64,000 nt of DNA from Spirosoma sp. (GCF_026391055.1 NZ_JAPLET010000026.1:682001-746000), one strand, 5' to 3'; positions 1 to 10,330 are shown, numbered from the stretch's first letter. Numbers and translations are program-made. Notes: generated from the letters alone by a model not told the origin.

Positions 1-10
1 CAGCAACTCC

Positions 11-66
11 TCACTCCTCACTCCTCGCTCCTAGCATTACCTCCTCACTTCTCACTCCTAATACTA
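11..66. repeat. TCCTCACT/CTCGCTCCTA word repeat
   Basis: The sequence is made of drifting copies of words such as TCCTCACT, CTCGCTCCTA and TTCTCACTCCTA. It overlaps the 3' end of the MFS gene. The 10-mer CTCGCTCCTA (24-33) recurs at 42989-42998 in a similar pyrimidine-rich gap. The left end is cut by the window, so a reverse-complement arm cannot be assessed. Confidence 0.7.
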
Positions 67-1477
67 ATTTCCCCCTCGAGAAGGAAATGATCGCGCCCGT
101 CAACACCAGTCCGGCCATAACCAGGTAAGCGTAGTGCATCCCCAGCAGTTGAGCATCTGTGGCTTCGGGCGTTACGCCGTTCGCCAGCGCAAAGCGGTTC
201 CGGGTGCTGTACCAGACGGCAGCAGCCAGCGCAATACCTACTACAAACCCCAGGTTGCGCATAAAGGCAATCATACTGCTGGCAATGCCCCGCTGATCCA
301 GTGGAGCCGCGTTCAGCGCACTACTACTGTTTGGCGACTGAAACAGGCCGAAACCCAAACTCACCAGCGAACTCCGCCAGACGACATCTTTCCAGTCCCA
401 ACTGGTGTCCAGAAACGAAAAAGCAAAATAACCGGTGGCCGTTATCAGCAGTCCGAAGCTCGACAGCCAGCGCGTACTAACCCGGCTGGACAGATAACCG
501 CCCAGCGGAGCCACCACACTTAAGGTCAGAGGACCGGCTAGCAGCACAAGCCCAGCCTGCTCTGGATTCAATTTGAGAAGTTGCTGCAGAAAGAACGGAA
601 TCACGAACAGGTTGCCGCCAGAAGCCAGAAACCCGCAGAAAGCGGCCAAAATAGCCATGGTAAATGGCCGGATTCGGAACAAACTAAGCCGCAACATAGG
701 CTCTTTGACGCGCATCTCCCAAAAGAGGAATGAAACGAGTAAAACCGAACCAACAGAAAGTAGACCAATGACCAGTGGGTTGTCCCAGCCATAGCGAGGC
801 TCCGGCCCGAATTCAATGGCCGTTAGCAAGGTAGTTACACCAACCAGAAATAACCCCGCTCCTACCAGATCGAAACGCTGACCCGTCACTTTAGGGCTTT
901 CGGGCAAGATGGTCCAGGCTCGCCAGATGGCCAGCAAGCCAATCGGTACGTTCACGAAAAAGATACTCGACCAGCCGAATTTTCCCAGTAAAAGCCCACC
1001 AATAACGGGGCCGGCGCTGGAACCGGCCGCCACCACGGAACCCATCAATCCCATAGCCTGCCCCCGCTCTTTAGACGAGAACGCATCGCTGATAATGGCC
1101 GGGCCAATGGCATAAATCATAGCGGCACCCAGTCCCTGTACAACGCGAAATCCCACCAGCGACCACAAATTCCAGGCTAGCCCGCAAAGTAAAGACCCCA
1201 GCACAAATACAAAAAACCCAGTAATGTACATCTGTCGGCGGCCAATCCAGTCCGATAGCTTACCCATGATGAGTAAGGTGCTGGTTGTGGTAAGCAGGTA
1301 ACAAAGGACAATCCATTCGACACTATCCCCGGCGTCCAATTCCCGGCGAATGGTCGGCAGGGCGATGTTGACAATACTGCTATCGAGGGTGGACATGAAC
1401 GTGCCGAACATGACCGTCCCCAAAATGATCCATTTATTGGGCGACGACGTACTGGCCGAAATAGGTGATGCTGACAC
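11..1477 (-). CDS. MFS drug/multidrug exporter, DHA2 (EmrB/QacA) type
   Basis: The 488-residue protein is a very hydrophobic permease that should export drugs or metabolites across the inner membrane using the proton gradient. The first membrane segment carries the family-typical run around FMSTLDSSIVNIALPTI, followed by the GKLSDWIGRRQ loop between helices 2 and 3 and the AGPVIGGLL motif of helix 5; the length fits the 14-helix DHA2 group. No partner membrane-fusion gene is adjacent. The C-terminus is odd: it ends in a tandem LGxRSEE repeat encoded by the repetitive intergenic sequence at 11-66, so the tail appears to be repeat DNA read as protein. The substrate cannot be predicted. Confidence 0.9.
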   Translation of the reverse strand: MSASPISASTSSPNKWIILGTVMFGTFMSTLDSSIVNIALPTIRRELDAGDSVEWIVLCYLLTTTSTLLIMGKLSDWIGRRQMYITGFFVFVLGSLLCGLAWNLWSLVGFRVVQGLGAAMIYAIGPAIISDAFSSKERGQAMGLMGSVVAAGSSAGPVIGGLLLGKFGWSSIFFVNVPIGLLAIWRAWTILPESPKVTGQRFDLVGAGLFLVGVTTLLTAIEFGPEPRYGWDNPLVIGLLSVGSVLLVSFLFWEMRVKEPMLRLSLFRIRPFTMAILAAFCGFLASGGNLFVIPFFLQQLLKLNPEQAGLVLLAGPLTLSVVAPLGGYLSSRVSTRWLSSFGLLITATGYFAFSFLDTSWDWKDVVWRSSLVSLGFGLFQSPNSSSALNAAPLDQRGIASSMIAFMRNLGFVVGIALAAAVWYSTRNRFALANGVTPEATDAQLLGMHYAYLVMAGLVLTGAIISFSRGKLVLGVRSEEVMLGARSEE

Positions 1478-1640
1478 TGAGAAATCAGGTTAATTCTGAA
1501 ACCTAACTGGCTACATAAGCCGGTTGTTCAGCAGAGTGAAACGATACTTAGGCCAAAAATAGCCATTCGCTTATCAAATGGCTGTCGATTTATTATCTTA
1601 CTACGTTCATTCTCCAAGCTAACTCTCATTCGACAACCTG

Positions 1641-2780
1641 ATGAAAACATCTCGACGAAGTTTTTTACGAAAGACCAGCCGCAACAGCTTAGCCCTCCTC
1701 TCCACCGGCGGACTTACCGCTACATCACTTGAACAGGTATCACCATTTACCGACCAATCAGTCAAAACGGCAACCGCAATAAAACCAGATCATGTGGTTC
1801 GTTCGTTACCCGAAAATATGGTTTGGGGTTATTTCGGTGCCGATGTACCAACAGTTTATAAGGTAAAGGACGGCGATGTTGTCGAAATTCAGACCGTCAA
1901 CCCGTCGGGGGTTAGTCGGACCAATCCCGAAGAATTTTATACCAAAAATAACCTGCCCCTCGACCAGCATGCTCAGGAAGTGATTGCCATTATGAAAAAC
2001 GTAAAGCCCGAGCCATCGGGCATTCGCGGGCATATGCTGACGGGACCCGTTTACATTGACGGGGCACAACCCGGCGACACGCTCGAAATTCGTATTCTTG
2101 ATTTGACGTTTCCGGCTGGCTTTGGCGTTAACAGCGTCTGGCCGGGCGGGGGTGGCATTCCCGACGAAGTCAAAACCCGCGAAACGTTTGTGTATCGGTA
2201 TGATGCAAAGCGAAAGATGGCTACCCTTAAAGAAGGTGTCGAAATTCCATTAAAGCCGTTTATGGGAGTTATGGCCCTGTCGCCCCCGGCCGACATGGGG
2301 CGGCAGAGTTCGATTCCACCTAATTTTTTTGGTGGCAATCTGGATATTAAACACTTAACCAAAGGCACAACCTTGTTTCTGCCCGTATCCGTACCCGGAG
2401 GTTTGTTCACCACCGGCGATGGTCACGGTGCGCAGGGCAACGGCGAGGTAAGTGGTGTTGCCATCGAGACGGCCATCAACCTGACTGTCAAATTTATCGT
2501 TCACAAGGGTAAAGCATCGAAGCAGCCCCGTGCCGAAACACCCACGCACTTCATAGCAGTTGGCTTGGACAAAGACCTGAACAAAGCGATGAAAAACGCC
2601 CTCTCCGAAGCCTGTGCCTTCATTCGGGATGAGCTTGGCTTTACCTTCAATGAAGCCCTGTCCATTGCCAGCACTGCCGTCGACTTTGAAGTCAGTCAGG
2701 TGGTCGACCAGACGCTGGGCGTTCATGCCATGATTCCCAAATCCATTTTCACGAAGAAGAAATTTTCGTTCTGGGCGTAA
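1641..2780 (+). CDS. Acetamidase/formamidase family protein, exported
   Basis: The 379-residue protein matches the FmdA/AmdA family, which hydrolyses short amides such as formamide or acetamide to ammonia and the acid. Supporting stretches are the early HVVRSLPENMVWGYFG segment, the central GPVYIDGAQPGDTLEIRI segment typical of the family, and the GGNLDIKHLTKGTTLFLPV and GDGHGAQGNGEVSG segments. The N-terminus (MKTSRRSFLRKTSRNS followed by a hydrophobic stretch) is a twin-arginine signal, so the enzyme probably works in the periplasm. It stands alone, with a quasi-palindromic gap downstream. Family is well supported; the amide substrate is not known. Confidence 0.9.
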   Translation: MKTSRRSFLRKTSRNSLALLSTGGLTATSLEQVSPFTDQSVKTATAIKPDHVVRSLPENMVWGYFGADVPTVYKVKDGDVVEIQTVNPSGVSRTNPEEFYTKNNLPLDQHAQEVIAIMKNVKPEPSGIRGHMLTGPVYIDGAQPGDTLEIRILDLTFPAGFGVNSVWPGGGGIPDEVKTRETFVYRYDAKRKMATLKEGVEIPLKPFMGVMALSPPADMGRQSSIPPNFFGGNLDIKHLTKGTTLFLPVSVPGGLFTTGDGHGAQGNGEVSGVAIETAINLTVKFIVHKGKASKQPRAETPTHFIAVGLDKDLNKAMKNALSEACAFIRDELGFTFNEALSIASTAVDFEVSQVVDQTLGVHAMIPKSIFTKKKFSFWA

Positions 2781-2786
2781 GTACTA

Positions 2787-2850
2787 AGCAACGAGACAGA
2801 AACAACACAGCAATACACGGTAAAGTCTGTGTTCTTTCTGTCTCATTGTT
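2787..2850. repeat. Intergenic quasi-palindrome, GAGACAGAAA words
   Basis: The arms 2787-2810 and 2827-2850 are reverse complements at 21 of 24 positions around a 16-nt loop. The word GAGACAGAAA is central to both. No T-tract follows, so it is not a standard intrinsic terminator, although it may end transcription of the amidase gene. Confidence 0.75.
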
Positions 2851-2871
2851 CATGCGTAACAACCAGGTACG

Positions 2872-2890
2872 TATATTTGAATTCTGCAAC
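2872..2890 (+). promoter_or_regulatory. Candidate promoter/operator of the AraC gene
   Basis: TATATTTG at 2872-2879 fits the Bacteroidota -7 consensus TAnnTTTG, with TTG at 2847-2849 at a plausible -33 distance. It overlaps a 16-mer, ATTTGAATTCTGCAAC (2875-2890), that is repeated with one change at 3839-3854 ahead of the next gene. Promoter function is inferred. Confidence 0.5.
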
Positions 2891-2900
2891 CGCTCTTCGC

Positions 2901-3830
2901 ATGAACACGACCACCATCGACCAGTTTTATCAGCAGCTTATCAGTAATGCTGGCACCGACGTGCGTGAACTTCTGCCCGATGGAATCAACCGGGAGATTG
3001 GGCACTTTAATGTGTTCAGCATGGTGGAGCTGACCAAACGACTTCAGAAAAACCCAGCCATGCCCTATAACCGGAGGGCTTATTATAAGATCAGTCTGAT
3101 CAGCGGCCGGAACCGTGCCGAATACGCCGATAAGGTGATCGACATCGAAAAAAATGCCCTTCTCTTTGCCACGCCGAAAGTCCCCTACCATTATCTGCCG
3201 CAGGACGCGGACCAGACCGGGCACTTCTGCGTCTTTACCGACGAGTTTTTGATACAGAGTAAAAGTGGCGTAGTGCTCGATGATCTGCCCATTTTCAGGC
3301 CCGGTGGATACCCTGTATTTCAGCTTACCGACGAGGATGCAAACAATATAGGGTATATTTTCCGAAAGATGGAAAAGGAACTGGCATCCAATTATGCCTA
3401 TAAATATGACCTGCTGCGTAATTATGTGCTGGAGTTGATCCATTATGGGCAAAAGCTCCAGCCCGCCATGTCGCTCTATCCAACGCATACCGCTTCGGCC
3501 CGTGTTTCTTCCCTCTTTATTGAGTTGCTGGAACGGCAGTTTCCTATTGAATCGCCACAGCAAAAGCTGGGCCTGCGAACAGCCAAGGATTATGCCGACC
3601 GGCTGTCTGTCCACGTCAATCACCTCAACAAGGTACTGAAAGAAAATACCGGCAAAACCACCACCGATATCATCAGCAGCCGGATTGTTCAGGAAGCCAA
3701 GATCCTGCTGAAACAGACCGACTGGAATGTATCGGAGATTGCCTATAGCCTGGGGTTTGAAGAGGTTGCACACTTTTCGAACTTCTTCAGGAAACAAACC
3801 TCCCTGTCGCCGGTAGCCTTTCGGGCGTAA
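2901..3830 (+). CDS. AraC family transcriptional regulator
   Basis: This 309-residue protein has an N-terminal sensing region that resembles a cupin-type ligand domain and a C-terminal AraC double helix-turn-helix. The HTH is clear in the last 90 residues, with TAKDYADRLSVHVNHLNKVL for the first half and the conserved WNVSEIAYSLGFEEVAHFSNFF plus a final SPVAFR for the second. The ATG at 2901 is preferred over an upstream in-frame start at 2829, which would put 24 unconserved residues ahead of the domain and place coding sequence inside the quasi-palindrome and promoter. The next gene is an SDR whose leader shares a 16-mer with this gene's leader, which suggests the regulator controls both. 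Confidence 0.92.
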   Translation: MNTTTIDQFYQQLISNAGTDVRELLPDGINREIGHFNVFSMVELTKRLQKNPAMPYNRRAYYKISLISGRNRAEYADKVIDIEKNALLFATPKVPYHYLPQDADQTGHFCVFTDEFLIQSKSGVVLDDLPIFRPGGYPVFQLTDEDANNIGYIFRKMEKELASNYAYKYDLLRNYVLELIHYGQKLQPAMSLYPTHTASARVSSLFIELLERQFPIESPQQKLGLRTAKDYADRLSVHVNHLNKVLKENTGKTTTDIISSRIVQEAKILLKQTDWNVSEIAYSLGFEEVAHFSNFFRKQTSLSPVAFRA

Positions 3831-3838
3831 CAGGTCTG

Positions 3839-3876
3839 ATTTGAATTTTGCAACGATCGGATTGATGTTTGCAAAC
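3839..3876 (+). promoter_or_regulatory. Repeated 16-mer plus GTTTGCAAAC palindrome before the SDR
   Basis: ATTTGAATTTTGCAAC (3839-3854) matches 15 of 16 bases of the element just upstream of the AraC gene. It is followed by a perfect 10-bp palindrome GTTTGCAAAC (3867-3876). Both sit in the short gap between the regulator and the SDR and could be operator sites for the AraC protein. Confidence 0.4.
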
Positions 3877-3931
3877 AGCTCATCCCTTTCTCGCTCGACC
3901 TTTGTTCCATCAAAATGATTACAGACAACTG

Positions 3932-4702
3932 ATGGAAAACACAGCACACACAAAAATTGCCCTGGTTACCGGTGGAAGCCGGGGGCTGGGAAAAAATATG
4001 GCCCTGAGCCTGGCAACGAAAGGAATCGATGTTGTTCTCACCTACCACAGTCGGCAGGAGGAAGCACAGGCCGTAGTCGCTGAGATTGAACAGATGGGGC
4101 AAAAAGCCGCTGCCCTCCAACTGAATGCGGGCGATGTAAAAAGCTTCGACACGTTTTTCAGCCAATTGACCAGCGTACTCTCAACTACGTTTGGCACCAG
4201 CCATTTCGATTTCCTGATCAACAACGCCGGTATTGCCGGACGTACGCCCATTGCCGAAACAACGGAGGATGTTTTTGACGAACTCATGAACATTCACCTG
4301 AAAGGCGTTTTCTTCCTGACGCAGCAATCGCTGCCGTTGCTCAACGATGGGGGCCGCATCATCAACATCTCAACGGGTCTGACTCGCTTTACCACGCCCG
4401 GCACGGCTGTTTATGCGACCATGAAAGGAGGCATCGAAACGCTGACCATGTACCTGGCGAAGGAACTAGGCGGCCGGGGTATTGCCGTCAACACCGTAGC
4501 GCCGGGCGCCATCGAAACGGATTTTGGCGGAGGCACGGTTCGGGACAATCCTGGCGTAAACAAGCATATTGCTGGGGTCACCGCCCTGGGTCGCGTTGGT
4601 CTCCCCGATGATATCGGCGGTGTGGTGGCCTTTCTGTGCACCGACGAAGCCCGCTGGATAAATGCACAGCGCATTGAAGTATCGGGCGGTATGAACTTAT
4701 AA
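3932..4702 (+). CDS. Short-chain dehydrogenase/reductase (SDR)
   Basis: A classical SDR of 256 residues that reduces or oxidises an alcohol/ketone with NAD(P)H in the cytoplasm. The dinucleotide motif TGGSRGLG is near residue 12, the structural NNAG motif near residue 90, and the catalytic YxxxK (YATMK) near residue 158, preceded by a conserved Ser in the NISTG segment. The Rossmann fold is complete and ends with the usual IEVSGGMNL. The ATG at 3932 starts right before the nucleotide-binding strand; a TTG at 3869 would add 21 residues and is less likely. The gene probably forms a regulatory pair with the AraC gene upstream, a common arrangement for AraC-controlled SDRs. Substrate unknown. Confidence 0.9.
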   Translation: MENTAHTKIALVTGGSRGLGKNMALSLATKGIDVVLTYHSRQEEAQAVVAEIEQMGQKAAALQLNAGDVKSFDTFFSQLTSVLSTTFGTSHFDFLINNAGIAGRTPIAETTEDVFDELMNIHLKGVFFLTQQSLPLLNDGGRIINISTGLTRFTTPGTAVYATMKGGIETLTMYLAKELGGRGIAVNTVAPGAIETDFGGGTVRDNPGVNKHIAGVTALGRVGLPDDIGGVVAFLCTDEARWINAQRIEVSGGMNL

Positions 4703-4709
4703 GAAAACG

Positions 4710-4760
4710 GATTTGCCCCAACTCCATCTCGATAGAACAGACAAGAAGTTGGGGCAAATC
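4710..4760. terminator. Hairpin between convergent genes
   Basis: GATTTGCCCCAACT (4710-4723) and AGTTGGGGCAAATC (4747-4760) are perfect 14-bp reverse complements. The stem lies between the SDR and the convergent lipoprotein gene, so it can terminate both. The loop of 23 nt is long and the T-tract is weak. Confidence 0.65.
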
Positions 4761-4791
4761 TATAAGGCAGTCGACCGGAACAGCTCGGGAC

Positions 4792-5226
4792 CTACTTCGC
4801 TGTTACCTGCACCACGTATGTACGGACTGGCTGCCCGTTTCCGGATGCGGTCATGGGTCTGGTCGAGAACGTAACGTTGGCCGCTCCTACGGTAACACCT
4901 TTTATCTGAAAAACTGTTGGACCAGTGTTGATGTGATTGACCGTATCAACGGCGGGAGCCAGTTGCCGCCGGGAAACCTCTACCACTTCCTGATTATCGG
5001 AGGTTCCGATCAACTCCGACCCGGCCTCACCCCGGTTAGGTAGCGAAACTTCCTTGATCTCCCCCACCGACACCTTCAGTCGTTTTTTTGCACCCACATC
5101 CGACTGGCCGGAATGGCTACAGGAGAAAGCGGTAAACAGAAGAGCCAGAAGAGCTAGCTGTTTTACAGCCGTTTTGCCCTTAATTGGCCACTGAAATGGC
5201 GTCTGAGTCGTATGCGTGGTTGTCAT
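4792..5226 (-). CDS. Small predicted lipoprotein, possibly inhibitor-like
   Basis: The product is about 144 residues from the ATG at 5226 (an upstream in-frame ATG at 5244 adds six). A hydrophobic segment ending in LFTAFSC gives a lipoprotein signal with the modified Cys, so the mature protein should be anchored on the outside of a membrane. The mature part is all-beta in appearance, with KVSVGEIKEVSLP at the start, VFQIKGVTVGAANVTFSTRP in the middle and a final YVVQVTAK strand. This layout resembles chagasin-type (I42) protease inhibitors or an Ig-like module, but the NPTTGY loop of chagasin is absent. Function is therefore unassigned. It stands alone, convergent with the SDR gene. Confidence 0.6.
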   Translation of the reverse strand: MTTTHTTQTPFQWPIKGKTAVKQLALLALLFTAFSCSHSGQSDVGAKKRLKVSVGEIKEVSLPNRGEAGSELIGTSDNQEVVEVSRRQLAPAVDTVNHINTGPTVFQIKGVTVGAANVTFSTRPMTASGNGQPVRTYVVQVTAK

Positions 5227-5381
5227 AGCCACTATAACTCGCAAGCCTTACCAGCGGTTTTAAATTAAACCATATAGCAGGCACAATTTCAGTTCTTCAA
5301 TTGGTTCCAGGCAGTCATCCCGGCTATCTCAAATCATCTGCAACCAATACGACTGAATAGGCTCTTCGATTTTCACCTTTC

Positions 5382-7049
5382 TTACCTGGCTTTGCGCTGA
5401 TAAAAGACAAAGCCATTTTCCTCTCCCGTTTTCTTTACATCGGGGAGCGAGTCGAGCAGGGTTGGCTCTTCGCTGGCTTTGCGGATAAACAGCACATCTT
5501 TATCGACTCGGCCGCGCAGCAGCCACTCGTCGTTATAATAGTTTTTATTGGTAACGGGCGGTTTCTGGGTGTAAAAGTAGGGACCGTAACTATGGTAGCC
5601 GTACGTTCTCACATATACGTCCTGCCCTTTGGCCCGCTCAAAAAAGCGCATGGCTGCATCCTGCGAAATACCTTCGATCCGGCCAATAAAAAACCAAAGT
5701 GTGAGGGTGATAAAGATGGCCATTCCACCAAAGAGTGTTACGGCAGCCCGTCCGGTTTCGCGCTGGTTAAACAAGATGAATGTCAAAACCAGAATTATCA
5801 ACAGCCATATCCCCGGTAGTACCTCCCAGCCGGTCCAGTTAACGTTTGCGTTCAGGTTACCTTGTGTGAAGGCGTCCTTATCGGCATAGGATTTCACGAT
5901 ATCCATATGATGGGCCAGTATGGGAAGCCCTATAATAGCCACCACATAAATGCCGCCTATGATGATCAGGCCAGCCCGCATCCAGTTGTTAAACTGAATT
6001 TTTCGCTCTTCCAGTTGCGACAGCGTCAGGGCCGCGAAGTAAGTCAGCGGGAAGTAGCACAGCGACGAGTAATGTACAATTTTGGACTGCACAATACTGA
6101 ACAGCACCAGCACCACCCAGAACAGAATCAGCATCCATTTGCGAAATTCACGCTGGTAATTTCGTTCGATGAACAACGAGCCAAAAGCTCGAACGCCAAA
6201 TATAGAGGCCGGAAAGCAGCCAACCAGTAAGATAATGATGTGGTAGGCCGGAAAGCCTACATGACCAGCATCGGGCGTACTGAACAACCGAAAGTTATAG
6301 GCCAGGAACTTTTGCACCAGCGCCGGTCCGTGCAGGTAAATATCGAGTCCGTACCACATCAGCGACACAAACGAAGCCGCTATCGAAAACGCCACAAATT
6401 GAAGTGGTGAGATAAACCATCGAAAGCGGCTCAGCATCCAGTACACCAGCAGCACCAGGCAAACAATCAGGTAAGCAACAGGCCCTTTAGTTAGTATGCC
6501 CAGCCCCAGCACAAAGCCGCCCAGCAAAAGATAGACCCACTCCGGTTTGGGTACAGTCATGGCCCCACCCAGCCGTTCGCGCTTCCAGGAAGCAAAAATC
6601 AGGTTGACCAGCCCGACGAAGATGAACAAATTAAAAAACGGGTCGATGATGCCGGACCTGAAATATAGATGGGGCGTTACTGATCCCAGGTAAGCAAGCG
6701 CCCACAGCCAGCCGAAGCGATGACCGTGTAATTTCTGGCCAAGATTATAGAGATAAACCAGCGTGATAATCCCGCAGATAGCGTTCGGCAGCCGGGCCGC
6801 AAACTCGCCGACACCGAACAGGTTCATCATGGCCGACTGAAGCCAGAAAAACAAAGGTGGCTTTTCGTAGAACGGCTTAAAATCTATGTGAACATGCAGG
6901 TAATCGCCGAGCGCGATCATTTCGCGGGCGCATTCAGCAAAGTTTATTTCGTCCCAGTCGAATAGGCGGACGCCCCCCAGAAACGGGATAAACAGCAAGG
7001 CCCCTACAACGACCAGTACCAACGAATAAAAGAGTTTTTGATTCATCAA
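5382..7049 (-). CDS. ArnT/PMT-like GT-C glycosyltransferase, integral membrane
   Basis: The 555-residue protein has about ten or more membrane helices and a C-terminal soluble part. It fits the dolichyl-phosphate-mannose mannosyltransferase/ArnT superfamily, which moves a sugar from a polyprenyl-phosphate donor to a lipid or protein on the outer face of the inner membrane. The first periplasmic loop carries the expected acidic motif (FDWDEINFAECAREM, residues about 30-45), followed by KPFYEKPPLFFWLQS, also typical. The family is confident. Whether the acceptor is lipid A, another lipid or protein cannot be told. It is divergent from pgi across a gap that holds a quasi-palindrome. Confidence 0.85.
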   Translation of the reverse strand: MMNQKLFYSLVLVVVGALLFIPFLGGVRLFDWDEINFAECAREMIALGDYLHVHIDFKPFYEKPPLFFWLQSAMMNLFGVGEFAARLPNAICGIITLVYLYNLGQKLHGHRFGWLWALAYLGSVTPHLYFRSGIIDPFFNLFIFVGLVNLIFASWKRERLGGAMTVPKPEWVYLLLGGFVLGLGILTKGPVAYLIVCLVLLVYWMLSRFRWFISPLQFVAFSIAASFVSLMWYGLDIYLHGPALVQKFLAYNFRLFSTPDAGHVGFPAYHIIILLVGCFPASIFGVRAFGSLFIERNYQREFRKWMLILFWVVLVLFSIVQSKIVHYSSLCYFPLTYFAALTLSQLEERKIQFNNWMRAGLIIIGGIYVVAIIGLPILAHHMDIVKSYADKDAFTQGNLNANVNWTGWEVLPGIWLLIILVLTFILFNQRETGRAAVTLFGGMAIFITLTLWFFIGRIEGISQDAAMRFFERAKGQDVYVRTYGYHSYGPYFYTQKPPVTNKNYYNDEWLLRGRVDKDVLFIRKASEEPTLLDSLPDVKKTGEENGFVFYQRKAR

Positions 7050-7170
7050 GCCACGTAATAATATGCGTAAAGTAATCTTTCCCGTAGGAAAAGAAGCGTA
7101 AAAATAGAGGAAAAAAGATTGCCGGGATTGCCGATATTCGCGCCGATAAGTTAAACAGGCAACAGTAATT

Positions 7171-7326
7171 AGTTTACAGTATTCGGTTTTCGGTTTTAAG
7201 TGGACTAACTCCTGATTTTTGTCTGGTTTGCAGGTTCCTTAACCCATTGGCACGTGCGTTTGTCATGTCAATCTTTAGGCCTGCGTCCTCACCGCCCTTA
7301 GAACCGAGAACCAAAACCAGTAAACT
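7171..7326. repeat. Quasi-palindrome between divergent genes, AACCGAAAACC words
   Basis: The arm 7171-7200 (AGTTTAC, then CGGTTTT twice, then TAAG) is the reverse complement of 7297-7326 at 24 of 30 positions. The arms are 96 nt apart. The element occupies most of the gap between the divergent glycosyltransferase and pgi genes, so it cannot be a terminator for either; it must overlap the promoter or leader region of pgi. Confidence 0.7.
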
Positions 7327-7328
7327 AA

Positions 7329-9020
<1,692 letters not shown>

Positions 9021-9118
9021 GCTTAGCAACTTCCTGACACTGATTGCTATTCTGACTGAGATATTAAATTTTTTGAAAAATTGGAATAGTTCTAAACATT
9101 GTCTGATAACCGCCTGTT

Positions 9119-9151
9119 AAAGGGGTGTAATCTCGATTACGCCCTTTTTTT
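9119..9151 (+). terminator. Intrinsic terminator of pgi
   Basis: AAAGGGGTGTAAT, a 4-nt loop, then ATTACGCCC followed by seven T. One G-T pair in the stem. The position about 100 nt after the pgi stop and before the next ATG fits a rho-independent terminator. Confidence 0.85.
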
Positions 9152-9179
9152 GTCTAACTCAACGTATAAAACAAACGTC

Positions 9180-10100
9180 ATGAAACGTCAATTCTCCATT
9201 CTGGCAGTCTGCCTATGTGGTATCGGCATCGCGAATGCCCAAACTACAACCAACACGTACTCCACAACCAGTACTGCAACGAATCCAACGTACACCTCGC
9301 CGGTGACAACGGACAGCACGAATTCGATGAGCAATAGCTCAAATTCGATGAACAACAGTTCGAACTCGATGAGCAACAGCAACTCGACCACGAACAACGG
9401 CTCAATGAGCAACAGCGCTACAACGCCAAACAGCACCTATTCGACCAACAGTGCCCCTTCAACTGACGGCACTACCACAACTACGACGACTTACAGCACA
9501 ACGGATAGCCCGGATCGTGTGAAAGCAACGAAAGATTACAAAAACTTTGTTTTCGGTATTTACGCTGGTCTTAACTCAACGAAGTTAAAAGGTGAGTCGA
9601 CTGGCGGTGATATTTCGGGTCGTATCGGTTATCAGGCCGGTTTCTTTGTACGGGGTGGTGGCCGTTTATTCGGTCAGTTGGGTGCTGAGTATTTTGCGTC
9701 CAGCTCGAACTATTTCACCCGTGGTGATGGTGCAACGCCTTCGCAGATTCAGGATCAGATCAACATCCAGTACGTACAGATCCCGGTTTACATCGGTTAT
9801 AGACTGCTTGAATCGGATCGTGGTATTTCGGCAATCCGTTTGCAGGTGGGTCTTGAGTATGCCAACCGGATTAACTCAAGCAGCGGTAATTTCAACCTGA
9901 CGAACTCAGAGATCAAAAGCGGTACATTCAACGGTCTTGGCCAACTTGGCTTCGATATCGGTCCCCTGCTTATCGACCTGACCTACCACTATGGTTTGAG
10001 TGATTCGATCAAGAATCCAACGAACAACTCAACCATATCGACAGGTTTTGCTGGTTCAGCACGTCGTATCCTGAGCGCTAGCGTAGGCTTCAAGTTCTAA
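9180..10100 (+). CDS. Outer-membrane beta-barrel protein with Ser/Thr/Asn-rich linker
   Basis: The 306-residue product starts with a signal peptide (MKRQFSILAVCLCGIGIANAQ). A low-complexity linker of about 95 residues follows, almost all Ser, Thr and Asn, with repeated NSMSNSSNSM-type units. The C-terminal half is an outer-membrane beta-barrel domain of the PorT-like type, beginning near KDYKNFVFGIYAGLNSTK and ending with a terminal aromatic residue (ASVGFKF). The next gene is a clear paralogue in the barrel but not in the linker. The ATG at 9180 is chosen because it begins the signal peptide and lies after the pgi terminator. The linker may span the cell wall or be displayed; function is unknown. 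Confidence 0.8.
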   Translation: MKRQFSILAVCLCGIGIANAQTTTNTYSTTSTATNPTYTSPVTTDSTNSMSNSSNSMNNSSNSMSNSNSTTNNGSMSNSATTPNSTYSTNSAPSTDGTTTTTTTYSTTDSPDRVKATKDYKNFVFGIYAGLNSTKLKGESTGGDISGRIGYQAGFFVRGGGRLFGQLGAEYFASSSNYFTRGDGATPSQIQDQINIQYVQIPVYIGYRLLESDRGISAIRLQVGLEYANRINSSSGNFNLTNSEIKSGTFNGLGQLGFDIGPLLIDLTYHYGLSDSIKNPTNNSTISTGFAGSARRILSASVGFKF

Positions 10101-10122
10101 GCATTCCAGAGTTTGATAACGT

Positions 10123-10154
10123 AAAAGCCGCCTTCCGACGAGGGCGGCTTTTTT
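10123..10154 (+). terminator. Strong intrinsic terminator
   Basis: AAAAGCCGCC and GGGCGGCTTTT form a GC-rich stem with an 8-10 nt loop and a run of T. It lies 22 nt past the stop of the first barrel gene and separates it from its paralogue, so the two barrels are probably transcribed separately. Confidence 0.9.
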
Positions 10155-10330
10155 GTCGATCAGCGTCCGAAAACACCTCTCAATAAGTTTCTTTCGGCTT
10201 TTACAACAATCAGAAATAACGACCTGACTATCAGAAATCTAGCAAGACCAGGGCAACTAATCATCCCTCACTCTTACAAACATTACCGACGGTGGACGGT
10301 TGTATTCTTAAATACTCAACTTGATAAGTT

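Noticed and set aside
2850-3953. Long minus-strand reading frame opposite the AraC gene
   Set aside because: It is the shadow of a clear AraC coding frame and has no recognisable protein motif.
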